Positions 9,791 to 18,114 of a stretch of DNA of 64,000 nucleotides are shown here, piece after piece. Positions within the stretch are counted from its first letter, which is position 1. Each line of letters starts with the position of its first letter. The notes under the pieces were generated by a model, which had not been told where the DNA came from, did not search any database, and saw only the letters and a program-made list of their open reading frames with translations. The position numbers were made by a program, and so were the translations under genes. The DNA lies in the NCBI GenBank assembly GCA_016716065.1, contig JADJXA010000006.1, positions 280,686 to 344,685 of the forward strand, written 5' to 3'. This DNA comes from Candidatus Leptovillus gracilis (GTDB taxonomy: Bacteria; Chloroflexota; Anaerolineae; Promineifilales; Promineifilaceae).

Positions 9791-9849
9791 TTGTCAAAGA
9801 TTGCGCAGATTTTTATCTTCCAACTGCGCAATCTTTGACAACCCTTTTT
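9791..9849 (+). terminator. recA terminator
   Basis: An 18-bp perfect stem (9791-9808 with 9824-9841), 15-nt loop, then CCC and TTTTT. It lies 40 bp after the recA stop codon. Confidence 0.92.
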
Positions 9850-10004
9850 GCTTCTGGTTTGTCCAGGTCAGGTGAACAGCAATTCCAAACTGAAGCGAGG
9901 CGGGCGGGCGGAAAGGTGTGGGAAAATGGCCGAGGCATCGGGCCGCCTGCCCCGCCTCTACACCAGACCCATCATCGGAATTGGGGAAAACAGGGCTTTG
10001 CCAG
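9850..10004. other. GC-rich structured spacer between recA and the S1 gene
   Basis: No convincing gene. A strong stem is formed by GAGGCGGGCGGGCGG (9897-9911) and CCGCCTGCCCCGCCTC (9943-9958), with one bulge and one wobble. It sits after the recA terminator and before the S1 promoter, so it would need its own promoter to be a small RNA. A short open frame across 9848-10093 has no coding character that I can see. Confidence 0.4.
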
Positions 10005-10032
10005 TTGACAGCTTAACGCCCATTGTTATAAT
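10005..10032 (+). promoter_or_regulatory. Promoter of the S1-domain gene
   Basis: TTGACA (10005-10010), a 16-bp spacer and the perfect -10 TATAAT (10027-10032). This leaves a leader of about 110 nt. Confidence 0.85.
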
Positions 10033-10149
10033 TGCGCATTGTCTAATTACAAATTTAACTGTGTTCTGCCCCCAACGAGTGATGAACAACTGACCATCTA
10101 GTCTGCGCAGAGCGCACAATCATTAAACCCTGCGTAGGAGAATCTAGTC

Positions 10150-10950
10150 ATGAGCGAAAATGACACAACCAACCTGATGGAAGCGCCATCAGAAATAAAC
10201 CCCCAAACCGTGGATGACCTCCAACCAAAAATGAAGCTCAAAGGTGTTGTAAAACGCCTGGAGCTGTATGGCGCATTTTTGGATGTTGGTGTTGGGGTTG
10301 ACGCCCTCATTCACATTTCCAAACTCGGCACAGAGCATGTCAACCGCGTCGGCGATGTCTTGCATGAAGGGGATGAAGTCACGGTTTGGGTTGACAAAGT
10401 GGATAAAAAACGTTCCCAGTTGATGGTGACGATGATCGAACCGCTGTCGGTTGAGTGGCGCGATTTGGAAGAAGGCCAGATATACACCGGCACAGTTAGT
10501 CGTCTGGAAACTTACGGCGCGTTTATCAACATTGGCGCCGAACGTGAAGGGCTGGTCCACATCAGCGAACTCAGCCACGATTATGTGAAGCAGCCATCTG
10601 AGGTTGTGAAAGTTGGCGATGAGTTGCAGGTGCAGGTGCTTGGTTACAGCAAGCGCAAGCGCCGCATCGATCTGAGCGTCAAGTCGCTGTTGGAAAAACC
10701 AGACGTGCAGCAGTCGGTGGCTTCGGTGATTGAGTACAAGCATGAAATGCCCCAAGATGATATGGAACAGGAAGATGAATCCCTGCCGACGGCGATGGAA
10801 ATTGCCCTCCGTCGAGCGATGGGCGATGACCTGCCTACTTCCAGAAAGTCGCGGCAAAGCCGCCAAAATCGCCGCCAGCGTGATCGTGATAGAGAACGCG
10901 CCCGGCAGGAAGAACTATTGAGCCGCACGCTGTACGTGGAACAATCATAA
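10150..10950 (+). CDS. Two-domain S1 RNA-binding protein (short ribosomal protein S1-like)
   Basis: 266 residues. Two S1 OB-fold domains at about 25-100 and 110-185, each with the typical patterns YGAFLDVGVGVDALIH or YGAFINIGAEREGLVHISEL. A strongly basic, Arg-rich tail (about 235-255) follows. It probably binds mRNA or the 30S subunit. Classical S1 has four to six domains, so this is the short type seen in several Gram-positive and Chloroflexota genomes. A GTAGGAG ribosome binding site lies about 10 bases before the ATG. It has its own promoter and terminator. Confidence 0.88.
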   Translation: MSENDTTNLMEAPSEINPQTVDDLQPKMKLKGVVKRLELYGAFLDVGVGVDALIHISKLGTEHVNRVGDVLHEGDEVTVWVDKVDKKRSQLMVTMIEPLSVEWRDLEEGQIYTGTVSRLETYGAFINIGAEREGLVHISELSHDYVKQPSEVVKVGDELQVQVLGYSKRKRRIDLSVKSLLEKPDVQQSVASVIEYKHEMPQDDMEQEDESLPTAMEIALRRAMGDDLPTSRKSRQSRQNRRQRDRDRERARQEELLSRTLYVEQS

Positions 10951-10958
10951 CCAACAAA

Positions 10959-10986
10959 AAGCCCCGCTAACACGGGGCTTTTTTTT
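10959..10986 (+). terminator. Terminator of the S1-domain gene
   Basis: AAGCCCCG pairs with CGGGGCTT across a CTAACA loop, followed by six further T. It starts eight bases after the stop codon. Confidence 0.95.
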
Positions 10987-11053
10987 AGGTAACAGCTCAG
11001 ACGTGCCGACTCTTGAAGAGCTGAACTGTTGCTTTCTCTATGCTGTACGGCCG

Positions 11054-12322
11054 TTAAAACACCATCTCAGGCCAATCAAGCATCCAGGCGCGCAGGTGTT
11101 CGCCCGGAGGCACAAAGGTGACGCCCTCAGGCACGATCAACAAAGCATTGGCTTTCACCAGGGAAGTCATCACGTGGGAACCCTGGCTGCCAGTGGTGGT
11201 GGCCGAATAACCACCAGCTTCGCTGCGAGCAACAACGGCGCGAATATAGCTTTCACGGCCGTCTGAATGAATTGCGTCTTGTAACACAACCGTGAGTTGT
11301 GGACGGTCTAATCTGGTATGCCCGCCCATTTTCAGGATAGCCGCCCTGGCGAACCGCTCGAATGAAACCAGGGCAGACACCGGGTTACCGGGCAGTCCTA
11401 AGTAAGGAATTCCCTGATAACGGCCGTAAGCCAACGGTTTGCCCGGACGCATCCGCACCCGCCAAAAGCCTACCTGGCCTTCCTGCTCCAGCACCGCCTT
11501 TACCACGTCGTAGGCGCCCACAGACACGCCGGCCGAGCTAACAAACAGGTCTACCCCCGCCTCCAGCCCCACTTGCAGGCAGCGCCTCACGTCCGCCTCG
11601 CTGTCGCCGGCAATGCCCAACATCAGGGGTTGCGCACCTAAAGCGGCCACCTGGGCCGCCTGCGTATACCCGTTGCTGTTGCGAATCTTGCCAGGGGTCA
11701 ACGGCTGGTCAATGGGCAGCAGCTCGTCGCCGGTGGCCAACACGCCGACCAACGGCCGTCTCACGACCGCCACCTGGCTAATGCCCAACGAAGCCATGAC
11801 GCCAATCTCTTGCGGCCGCACAATCCGCCCGACCGGGATCACCGTCTGCCCGGCCTGTATATCCTCGCCAACGCCGCGCACATAATCGCCGGGCTGGACG
11901 GAACGGCTGATTTGGATGGTGGGGGGCAGCGGTCGTTCCCGGCCCCGCCATGCCTCGTTGGTGGCTTCTACCGGCACAACCGCATCTGCGCCTGGCGGCA
12001 TGGGCGCGCCGGTCATAATACGGGCTGCCAGGCCAGGGCCAATTACTGTGGGATTCATCTGCCCGGCGGCCACGTCGGCCACCACGCGCAGGGTGACAGG
12101 TTGTTCGGTGGCGGCAGCCACGTCGGCGGTGCGCACAGCGTAACCATCCATTGAGGAGTTAGCAAACGGCGGCAGACTATCCTGGGCGATCACTGGGGCC
12201 GCCAACACGCGACCCAATGACTCCAGCAGTGGCACATTTTCCGACGGCAGCACAGACACACCAGCCAACACAGCAGCCAACGCCTGTTCAACGCTTAAAT
12301 CTTCCTGTAAAGACATATTCAA
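11054..12322 (-). CDS. moeA: Molybdopterin molybdotransferase MoeA
   Basis: 422 residues. MoeA inserts molybdate into adenylated molybdopterin in the last step of molybdenum cofactor synthesis. Family signatures are visible: PPFANSSMDGYAVR near residue 50, IMTGAPMPPGADAVVPVE near 105, and the MoCF-like domain with STGDELL-type ATGDELLP and SSAGVSVGAYD. The C-terminal domain is present. The ATG at 12316 is an alternative start two codons in. No other cofactor genes are in the window. It is the last gene of a minus-strand series that includes the HD protein and RicT. Confidence 0.95.
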   Translation of the reverse strand: MNMSLQEDLSVEQALAAVLAGVSVLPSENVPLLESLGRVLAAPVIAQDSLPPFANSSMDGYAVRTADVAAATEQPVTLRVVADVAAGQMNPTVIGPGLAARIMTGAPMPPGADAVVPVEATNEAWRGRERPLPPTIQISRSVQPGDYVRGVGEDIQAGQTVIPVGRIVRPQEIGVMASLGISQVAVVRRPLVGVLATGDELLPIDQPLTPGKIRNSNGYTQAAQVAALGAQPLMLGIAGDSEADVRRCLQVGLEAGVDLFVSSAGVSVGAYDVVKAVLEQEGQVGFWRVRMRPGKPLAYGRYQGIPYLGLPGNPVSALVSFERFARAAILKMGGHTRLDRPQLTVVLQDAIHSDGRESYIRAVVARSEAGGYSATTTGSQGSHVMTSLVKANALLIVPEGVTFVPPGEHLRAWMLDWPEMVF

Positions 12323-12341
12323 TCGTCAATCGTCAATCGCA

Positions 12342-12944
12342 TCATGTTACGGCTAAACGGCCGTCCAATTCCAACAGCGCGGCTTCCTCTTGCATGGCGG
12401 TTAACACATTGCCAATGTGGGTCCACAACTCTAACTGCCCAGCAAAACAAACCTGGCTGAAATCGGCCGTCACCTCGGTGACGTGCGCGCGGTCTACCCC
12501 GGCGGCAAAACGCAGGTCTTTCCACTTTTTGCGTACCGACCAAACAGTTACCTCACGGATGTCACGCGACGGCCGTACCAGAGCCGTGGCAATCAACAAT
12601 CCCGTAATTTCGTCGCAGGCCAGCAGGGCAAAATCCACTGGCTGCTCCCGCTCTACCCCGGTCCCGGCCGTGTAATGAGACAAAATAGTGCGGATGACTG
12701 TCTCATCCCAACCACGCTGGCGCAAAATAGCCGACCCGGCGCCGGGATGCCGGTCCAAATCTGGGTGAATCTCCCAATCAAAATCGTGCAGCAAGCCGAT
12801 TTGCTCCCAGCGGGCGACATCTTCGCCCAACTGAGCCGCATACCAGCCCATCGCCGCGCTCACAGCCAGCATATGCCGCCGCAGACCGCCATCCTGCACA
12901 AATTCACAAACGAGGTCCCACGCCTCAGTGCGCGTTTTTGTCAC
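12342..12944 (-). CDS. HD-domain phosphohydrolase-like protein
   Basis: 200 residues. The HD metal site is clear: RRHMLAVSAAM with H near residue 24, LLHDFDWEIHPD with the HD pair near 52, a conserved HPGAGS-type histidine near 66 and the late Asp in LLACDEITG. It resembles the HDIG/predicted hydrolase group often annotated HD family hydrolase. The substrate is not evident; nucleotides or nucleotide second messengers are typical. It lies 20 bp upstream of moeA on the same strand. Confidence 0.82.
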   Translation of the reverse strand: MTKTRTEAWDLVCEFVQDGGLRRHMLAVSAAMGWYAAQLGEDVARWEQIGLLHDFDWEIHPDLDRHPGAGSAILRQRGWDETVIRTILSHYTAGTGVEREQPVDFALLACDEITGLLIATALVRPSRDIREVTVWSVRKKWKDLRFAAGVDRAHVTEVTADFSQVCFAGQLELWTHIGNVLTAMQEEAALLELDGRLAVT

Positions 12945-12973
12945 GGTTCTTTCCTTATCGGTTCCATCAAGAA

Positions 12974-12999
12974 TTGACAGGTTTGGCGAAACCTGTCAA
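12974..12999 (-). terminator. ACAGGTTT-type hairpin at the end of ricT
   Basis: TTGACAGGTTT (12974-12984) and AAACCTGTCAA (12989-12999) pair perfectly around GGCG. The hairpin overlaps the ricT stop codon. There is no T run, so it may stabilise the 3' end or attenuate rather than terminate. Confidence 0.6.
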
Positions 13000-13958
13000 C
13001 TTTCATCCAAATCCACGTCCAAATCTACGTCCACACCTTCCAGCGCATCGGCTGGGCGATGGGCGCCGCAGGTGCAGCCGCCCCCTTCTTGTCGGTCGCA
13101 ACCTTTCTCTGCCTTGTCTTGCAGCGCTTTTAGTTCGTCTGTCGGCTCAAGCTGCTCGCGGAAGACCTCGTGCCATTCGCCCTCGATGTCCACAATCACC
13201 GAATCGCGCAATACGCGCACATCGCGGACTTTGCCCTGACCATGTGGCGTATCTACAATCTTGCCAATTTTGGGCAGCGTCTTTTTGGCTTCCACGTACT
13301 GTTCATATTCATAGACCAGGCAGCAGCGCAAACGGCCGCACATACCCGTAATCTCCTGTGGACTCAGGGAGACGCCCTGGTCCTTGGCCATCCGAATGGA
13401 GATTGGGCTGAACTCAGTCAGAAAGGTGGAGCAGCAGCGCGGCGCGCCGCACGCGCCATAACCACCCATAATCTTGGCGACATCACGCGGGCCGATCAGG
13501 CGCATCTCCACGCGGGTTCGCAGCGAACGGCCCAACGCAGCCTTCACACCCTGAACATTCAGATTTTTGTTTTCGGTGGTGTAATGGATGGTCATCCAAC
13601 TGCCGTCAAAGCTGTATTCCGCTTTGACAAATTTGGCATCGCTGATGCCCAATTCTTTGGCCTTTTCCCGGCAGGAAATAAGGGCGTCTAATTCTTTGGT
13701 TTCCCACACCTGCTGCATCACCAGGTCACGCGGGGTAGCCTTGCGCTGCACCGGGCGCAGGCCACGTTGTTTGTGGGACTTTTCCGGTTCCACAAACGCC
13801 ATGATCTGCCCTAACTGCTGCCCCCGTTTTGTCTCTACAATAACGTGATCGCCTGGCGTTAAATCTTGGTTCCGACCTACTTTAAAATGATACAGCTTGC
13901 CCAGCTTCTGGAAGCGAATGGCAACCACCGATGTTTTTTCAGCAATAGCTGCTGTCAT
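12996..13958 (-). CDS. ricT: PSP1-domain protein RicT
   Basis: 320 residues. The PSP1 domain spans about 55-150 (the start VVAIRFQKLGKLYHF is typical). The paired-Cys regions that hold Fe-S clusters in the Ric complex are present: YGACGAPRCCSTF near 172-182 and MCGRLRCCLVYEYEQY near 212-227. In Bacillus, RicT (YaaT) with RicA and RicF tunes RNase Y-dependent mRNA maturation. A Cys-rich and acidic C-terminus (CDRQEGGGCTCG, then alternating Asp residues) is an extension. No ricA or ricF is nearby. Confidence 0.9.
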   Translation of the reverse strand: MTAAIAEKTSVVAIRFQKLGKLYHFKVGRNQDLTPGDHVIVETKRGQQLGQIMAFVEPEKSHKQRGLRPVQRKATPRDLVMQQVWETKELDALISCREKAKELGISDAKFVKAEYSFDGSWMTIHYTTENKNLNVQGVKAALGRSLRTRVEMRLIGPRDVAKIMGGYGACGAPRCCSTFLTEFSPISIRMAKDQGVSLSPQEITGMCGRLRCCLVYEYEQYVEAKKTLPKIGKIVDTPHGQGKVRDVRVLRDSVIVDIEGEWHEVFREQLEPTDELKALQDKAEKGCDRQEGGGCTCGAHRPADALEGVDVDLDVDLDES

Positions 13959-14152
13959 GATTTATCTCCGTACTATATGTAGCAACGATACAGACTGCCT
14001 GAGTATGGCTCAATCCGCAGAACGGTGCCTCAGCCACTAATAACGGTCGCGGTCTGGCGGCCGACCGCGGCGCCAGTGCGTGTGAGAATAGTTAATCAGA
14101 TAGTTATAACCATTTTAAGAAAAATAGCCAGAAATGTGATTGGCACAGCCAC

Positions 14153-14174
14153 AGGCCAGCCGGATGGCTGGCCT
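14153..14174. terminator. Hairpin downstream of the Mrp-like gene
   Basis: AGGCCAGCC and GGCTGGCCT pair perfectly around GGAT, 40 bp past the stop codon of the minus-strand Mrp-like gene. No T run, so it is only a weak terminator candidate. I see no gene in the rest of 13959-14214. Confidence 0.45.
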
Positions 14175-14214
14175 GCTAGGGGTTGTGAGTGGTCACTGGG
14201 CCAAACGGCCGTGC

Positions 14215-15288
14215 CTACCCAATCATGTTGATAGGAATAAAATTGGCGTCTTTGCTGCTCAGGTTCAACACACTCACGCGCGCCGCAATGCCCCGCGCCA
14301 GGTCCCGAATTGCCAGCGCCGCCGCCGAATCAGGATGCGAGACAACAATCGGCTGGCCGGAATCACCACCAATGCGTACATTGGCTTCCAGGGGTACGCT
14401 GCCCAGGTAATGCTGGTTATAATCTTCCGCCAGCTTCGGACCGGCTCCGGAGCCAAAAAATTCACCGCTCATGTTCTCCAGAATGCCAATAATCGGCACT
14501 TCCAGCTTCTCGAACATCTTCAAGCCGCGCAGGGCATCGGCCGCCGCCACCTGCATCGGCTGGGTGATGATAATCGCCCCCGTTAGCGGCAGCACTTGCG
14601 CCAGGGTTAACTGGGCATCGCCGGTTCCTGGCGGCAAATCAATCACCAGGTAATCGAGATCGCCCCAGGCCACGTCCGACAAAAGTTGGCTGATGGCGCT
14701 GTGTAACATGGGACCGCGCCAGATCAACGGCTGGTCGGCCTTTACCAGGAAGGCCATAGAAACGACCTTAACGCCGTAACGTTCAGCCGGGACCATTTTG
14801 CGGTCTTGCGGCGGGGGCATCTGATCCAAACCCATCATCATCGGCACGTTGGGGCCAAGAATGTCTGCGTCTAGCAAACCGACGCGCGCCCCCTCGGCGG
14901 CCAGCGAAATCGCCAGATTAACGGCGATGGTGGTTTTGCCCACGCCACCTTTGCCACTGGAAACGGCGATGGTATTGCGGAAATTTTGCCCGATTTGGCT
15001 GCTGATACGCCGGTCGGTGGGTACGTTGGCGTCCCAATTGATGGTGACTTTACCCAGGTTAGGAACCTGCGCCAGGGCGGCGCGGGATTCACTCTCCATG
15101 CGCCCTTTCAACGGGCAGGCGGGGGTGGTGAGCATAATGGTGAAGCTCAGATCGCTGCCCTCAATTTTGAGGTTGCGGATCATGTTTAGCGATACCAGAT
15201 CACGGTGTAGTTCCGGCTCAATCACGGTGGAAAGAGCGGCCATGACGGCCGTTTCGCTGACGCTGTTCTTACTTTTTGCGGTAAACAT
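14215..15288 (-). CDS. Mrp/NBP35-family P-loop ATPase (ApbC/Ind1-like Fe-S carrier)
   Basis: 357 residues. An N-terminal MIP18/DUF59 domain (about 12-90, with TTPACPLKG) is followed by the Mrp ATPase with deviant Walker A SSGKGGVGKTT near 110, DADILGPNVPMMMG, and DLPPGTGD. Family members carry and transfer Fe-S clusters; the mitochondrial relative Ind1/NUBPL serves complex I. Here it lies directly downstream of nuoI-nuoCD-nuoB on the same strand. Oddity: the C-terminal CxxC that binds the cluster in many relatives is absent (ENMSGEFFGSGAG), and the protein has a single Cys near 58. A CxxC-less subfamily is likely. Confidence 0.9.
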   Translation of the reverse strand: MFTAKSKNSVSETAVMAALSTVIEPELHRDLVSLNMIRNLKIEGSDLSFTIMLTTPACPLKGRMESESRAALAQVPNLGKVTINWDANVPTDRRISSQIGQNFRNTIAVSSGKGGVGKTTIAVNLAISLAAEGARVGLLDADILGPNVPMMMGLDQMPPPQDRKMVPAERYGVKVVSMAFLVKADQPLIWRGPMLHSAISQLLSDVAWGDLDYLVIDLPPGTGDAQLTLAQVLPLTGAIIITQPMQVAAADALRGLKMFEKLEVPIIGILENMSGEFFGSGAGPKLAEDYNQHYLGSVPLEANVRIGGDSGQPIVVSHPDSAAALAIRDLARGIAARVSVLNLSSKDANFIPINMIG

Positions 15289-15434
15289 TATCTTGTCCTT
15301 TAAACCAGAAATTGGAGACGGAAGATTGACTTTAAGCCACCCCCTCCTTCTCCAATCTCCTGATTAGCTATGCAACTAAACGACGCGGTTAGGAAATCGC
15401 GGCCACCAACAGCCGTAAACCAGAGTCCCTGTGT

Positions 15435-15504
15435 CGTATTCCATTGGCATTTGCCAGAGGTCACGCCTTACGGAATACGGATTACGGATTACCGAATACG
15501 GCCG
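15435..15504. repeat. Gene-end repeat, copy B
   Basis: Aligns without gaps to 4904-4973. The stem is GTATTCC (15436-15442) with GGAATAC (15472-15478). The two arms start 36 bp apart, as in copy A. It abuts the stop codon of nuoI. Confidence 0.75.
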
Positions 15505-16194
15505 CTAATAGTATTCGCCGCGATACAAAAGCTGACGCGCTTTGTCTTCTTCCAGGCGGGCTGCTTCGCCATCTTCGCCATCTTTGGACTTTTTCTTTTT
15601 CTTGGCGTTTTCAGCAAAATCACGGGCGGCTGCTTCGGCTTCGGCCTTTTTAGGCGCAATTTCGCGCCAATAGCTGATGGGCTTGCTCAACCGTTCTTTG
15701 TCGTGAATATGGGCTGTGGTGCGGTCGTAGCTGGCGAGTTCGTAGTCGTGGTCCATTTTGATGGCGTCGAAGGGGCAAAATTCGGCGCAGTAGCCACAGT
15801 TCATGCAGATGTCTATGTCTATGTAGAATTCTTCCGGCTCCGGTTTGGGACGGCCGTTTGGCTGCGTCCCACGTTTGATCCAAATACATTGCGGCGGACA
15901 CACCTTGGCGCAAATGCCGCACGACGTACACCAATCATGCCCCCATTTCTGCCCCGGGGCCGGATCATCCGTGACCAAAAAGGGTACAAAGCGAAAACGC
16001 TCCGGCACACCCAACTTTTCTTCCGGGTAGAAGACGGTAACAACACCCTCGCCCTTCAGACTTTGCCGCACTTGCAAAGCGTTGTCGTTGTAATAACGGC
16101 CGCCTTTGCCCCACCAAAAAATATCGTCCAGATAACTTTCGACAAAGTTTCTGAGCGTGATCGCCATGCCTTTGACAATTCCAAGTCCGTACAT
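15505..16194 (-). CDS. nuoI: NADH-quinone oxidoreductase subunit I
   Basis: 229 residues. Two 4Fe-4S motifs are clear: CTSCGICAKVCPP and CMNCGYCAEFCPFDAI. These are clusters N6a and N6b, which pass electrons along the peripheral arm of complex I. A charged Lys/Glu-rich tail of about 60 residues extends past the usual end. It is co-directional with nuoCD (55-bp gap). A decayed ACAGGTTT-type hairpin sits in the gap at 16211-16240. Confidence 0.95.
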   Translation of the reverse strand: MYGLGIVKGMAITLRNFVESYLDDIFWWGKGGRYYNDNALQVRQSLKGEGVVTVFYPEEKLGVPERFRFVPFLVTDDPAPGQKWGHDWCTSCGICAKVCPPQCIWIKRGTQPNGRPKPEPEEFYIDIDICMNCGYCAEFCPFDAIKMDHDYELASYDRTTAHIHDKERLSKPISYWREIAPKKAEAEAAARDFAENAKKKKKSKDGEDGEAARLEEDKARQLLYRGEYY

Positions 16195-16249
16195 ACGTAT
16201 TCCCTATTTAGACCTGACCGGTTTTCTGCAACCTGTCGGGATTGGTGTT

Positions 16250-18079
16250 TTAGCGGTCTACTTCACCGAGTACAATGTCTATACTACCCAGGATCACCAC
16301 AATGTCGGCGACTTTGTGCCCCTGGCACATTTTGCCCAAAGAGGTCAGATTAATGAACGATGGGGCGCGGACATGATACCGCTCCGGGCTGGCGCTGCGC
16401 CGCTTGGCCGTGATGTAGAAGCCAAGTTCGCCTTTGGGGTTTTCCACACGGCCGTAAGCCTCCCCCGGCTGCGGGATACGGATGGCGTAAGAGGGCTTGC
16501 CATCAATTACCGGGCTGCCTTCCGTTTCCTTCAGATAGGGTAAAACCTGCCGTAAAATACGCAAACTCTGCTGCAATTCATCCATCCGCACCCGATAACG
16601 ATCATACACGTCGCCATCGTAATAAACCGGGATGTCAAAATCCAGGCTCGCGTAATAGGAGTACGGCTCCGCTTTGCGCACGTCGTAGTTCACGCCGCTG
16701 GCGCGCAGCATCGGGCCGGCCATACTGTAGGCGATGGCTTCCTGGCGCGTCAGACGCCCCACGCCAATGCTCCGCGCCCGCACGATTTCGTTGAAGGTCA
16801 TCAGGTTGTTGCCCTGTTCAATTGCTTTCGGCAGACGTTCGTTGACCAGTTCGTCCAGAAACGACATCGTCGGCTGACCGCGCACATCATCGGGCAAATC
16901 GTAAGCTACGCCGCCGAAACGCATGTAGTTGTTCATCATGCGCGCCCCGGTAAGCGTTTCAAAGAAGTCTAAAATCAGCTCGCGTTCGATGTAGAAATAG
17001 AGCATCGGCGTTTGCAGCGCGCCCAAATCGTTCAGCAAAAAGCCAATCGCCCACAAGTGGTTGGCCATGCGCGTCAGTTCAACCGTGAGGATACGAATCC
17101 ACTCCGCCCGCTCCGGCACAACGGAACCCAACAGCTTCTCCACCGCCAACACATAGCCATGATTGTTGCTGATGGGGCTGAGGTAATCCAGCCGGTCGGT
17201 GTAAGGAATGTTGCCCAGGAAGGTGTTGCGTTCGCCGATTTTTTCGTGGTTGCGGTGCAGATAACCCATTACCGGCTTCAGGTCTACGACAGTTTCGCCG
17301 TCTAGCTGCACCACCATACGAAACACGCCATGCGTGGAGGGGTGTTGTGGACCCAGATTGACGGTGATTTTGTCGGTTTTCATCTGCTGGGAGGCGTCAA
17401 TGGAATAAGCCAGGTCAGCGCCGGTGATGGCGTACATCTCGGTTTCTACGTCGTATTCTTCGCCGGTGGGGACCCAACCGGGCGGGTACTGCACATTTTG
17501 GCCGTAGGGGTTTAGCTCTTCGGCGCGAAGGACGCCGCCAGCGGGCCAACGGCTGCCAAATGGTTTGGTGTCTTCTTCGTAGAAAGGTTCTTTCCAATCT
17601 TTGCGCATCGGGTGGCCGTGAAAGCCGTCCCAGGTGAGAATGCGGCGTAAGTCAGGGTGGCCTTCAAAATGAATGCCGTAAAGGTCCCAGGCTTCACGTT
17701 CCTGAAAATCTGCGCCGGGCCAGACGGGAACCAGGGTGGGGATAACCGGGTTTTCGCGGTCTACCTGGACGTGTAAAACGACAGAGCCACCGCCCTGGTC
17801 TATGCTGTAGGTGTGGTAGACGGCTTCGAGTTTGCCATCTTCTATCAGGTCCACGCCGGTAACGCTGGAGAGGTAATCAAATCCCAGGTCGTCACGCAGG
17901 GCCAGGGCGACTTCAGGCAATTTGTCGGCGGCGACGAGAAGGCCGCTGTAGCCGTCGCGGGGGTCATCGCTGACGGCTTCGGGGAAGCGCTCTTTGAGGG
18001 CGTTGATGGCCTGTTCGACGGGATTAACGGCCGTTTCCGGGGGAACAGAACCGGGGGCTTCTAGTATTGCTTCGTTCAT
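16250..18079 (-). CDS. nuoCD: NADH-quinone oxidoreductase, fused subunits C and D
   Basis: 609 residues. The NuoC part is at about 25-180 (SVTGVDLIED, then DFQEREAWDLYGIHFEGHPDLRRIL). The NuoD part runs from about 225 to the end, with the conserved NLGPQHPSTHG and the C-terminal LGSIDIVLGEVDR. The subunits form the quinone-binding module of complex I. C-D fusions are known in several phyla. It follows nuoB with about 35 bp between them. Confidence 0.97.
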   Translation of the reverse strand: MNEAILEAPGSVPPETAVNPVEQAINALKERFPEAVSDDPRDGYSGLLVAADKLPEVALALRDDLGFDYLSSVTGVDLIEDGKLEAVYHTYSIDQGGGSVVLHVQVDRENPVIPTLVPVWPGADFQEREAWDLYGIHFEGHPDLRRILTWDGFHGHPMRKDWKEPFYEEDTKPFGSRWPAGGVLRAEELNPYGQNVQYPPGWVPTGEEYDVETEMYAITGADLAYSIDASQQMKTDKITVNLGPQHPSTHGVFRMVVQLDGETVVDLKPVMGYLHRNHEKIGERNTFLGNIPYTDRLDYLSPISNNHGYVLAVEKLLGSVVPERAEWIRILTVELTRMANHLWAIGFLLNDLGALQTPMLYFYIERELILDFFETLTGARMMNNYMRFGGVAYDLPDDVRGQPTMSFLDELVNERLPKAIEQGNNLMTFNEIVRARSIGVGRLTRQEAIAYSMAGPMLRASGVNYDVRKAEPYSYYASLDFDIPVYYDGDVYDRYRVRMDELQQSLRILRQVLPYLKETEGSPVIDGKPSYAIRIPQPGEAYGRVENPKGELGFYITAKRRSASPERYHVRAPSFINLTSLGKMCQGHKVADIVVILGSIDIVLGEVDR

Positions 18080-18114
18080 TGCTTGTCCTTGTGAATGAAG
18101 TTAATCGAGTTATA

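Noticed and set aside
9860..9900. SRP (4.5S) RNA, because of CCAGGTCAGGTG
   Set aside because: The stretch resembles the GGTCAGG side of the SRP loop, but the required CCGGAAGGAAGC part and the flanking stem are missing.
15370..16353. 327-codon open frame on the plus strand
   Set aside because: Overlaps nuoI in antisense, runs through the gene-end repeat, and is Phe/Arg-rich without pattern.
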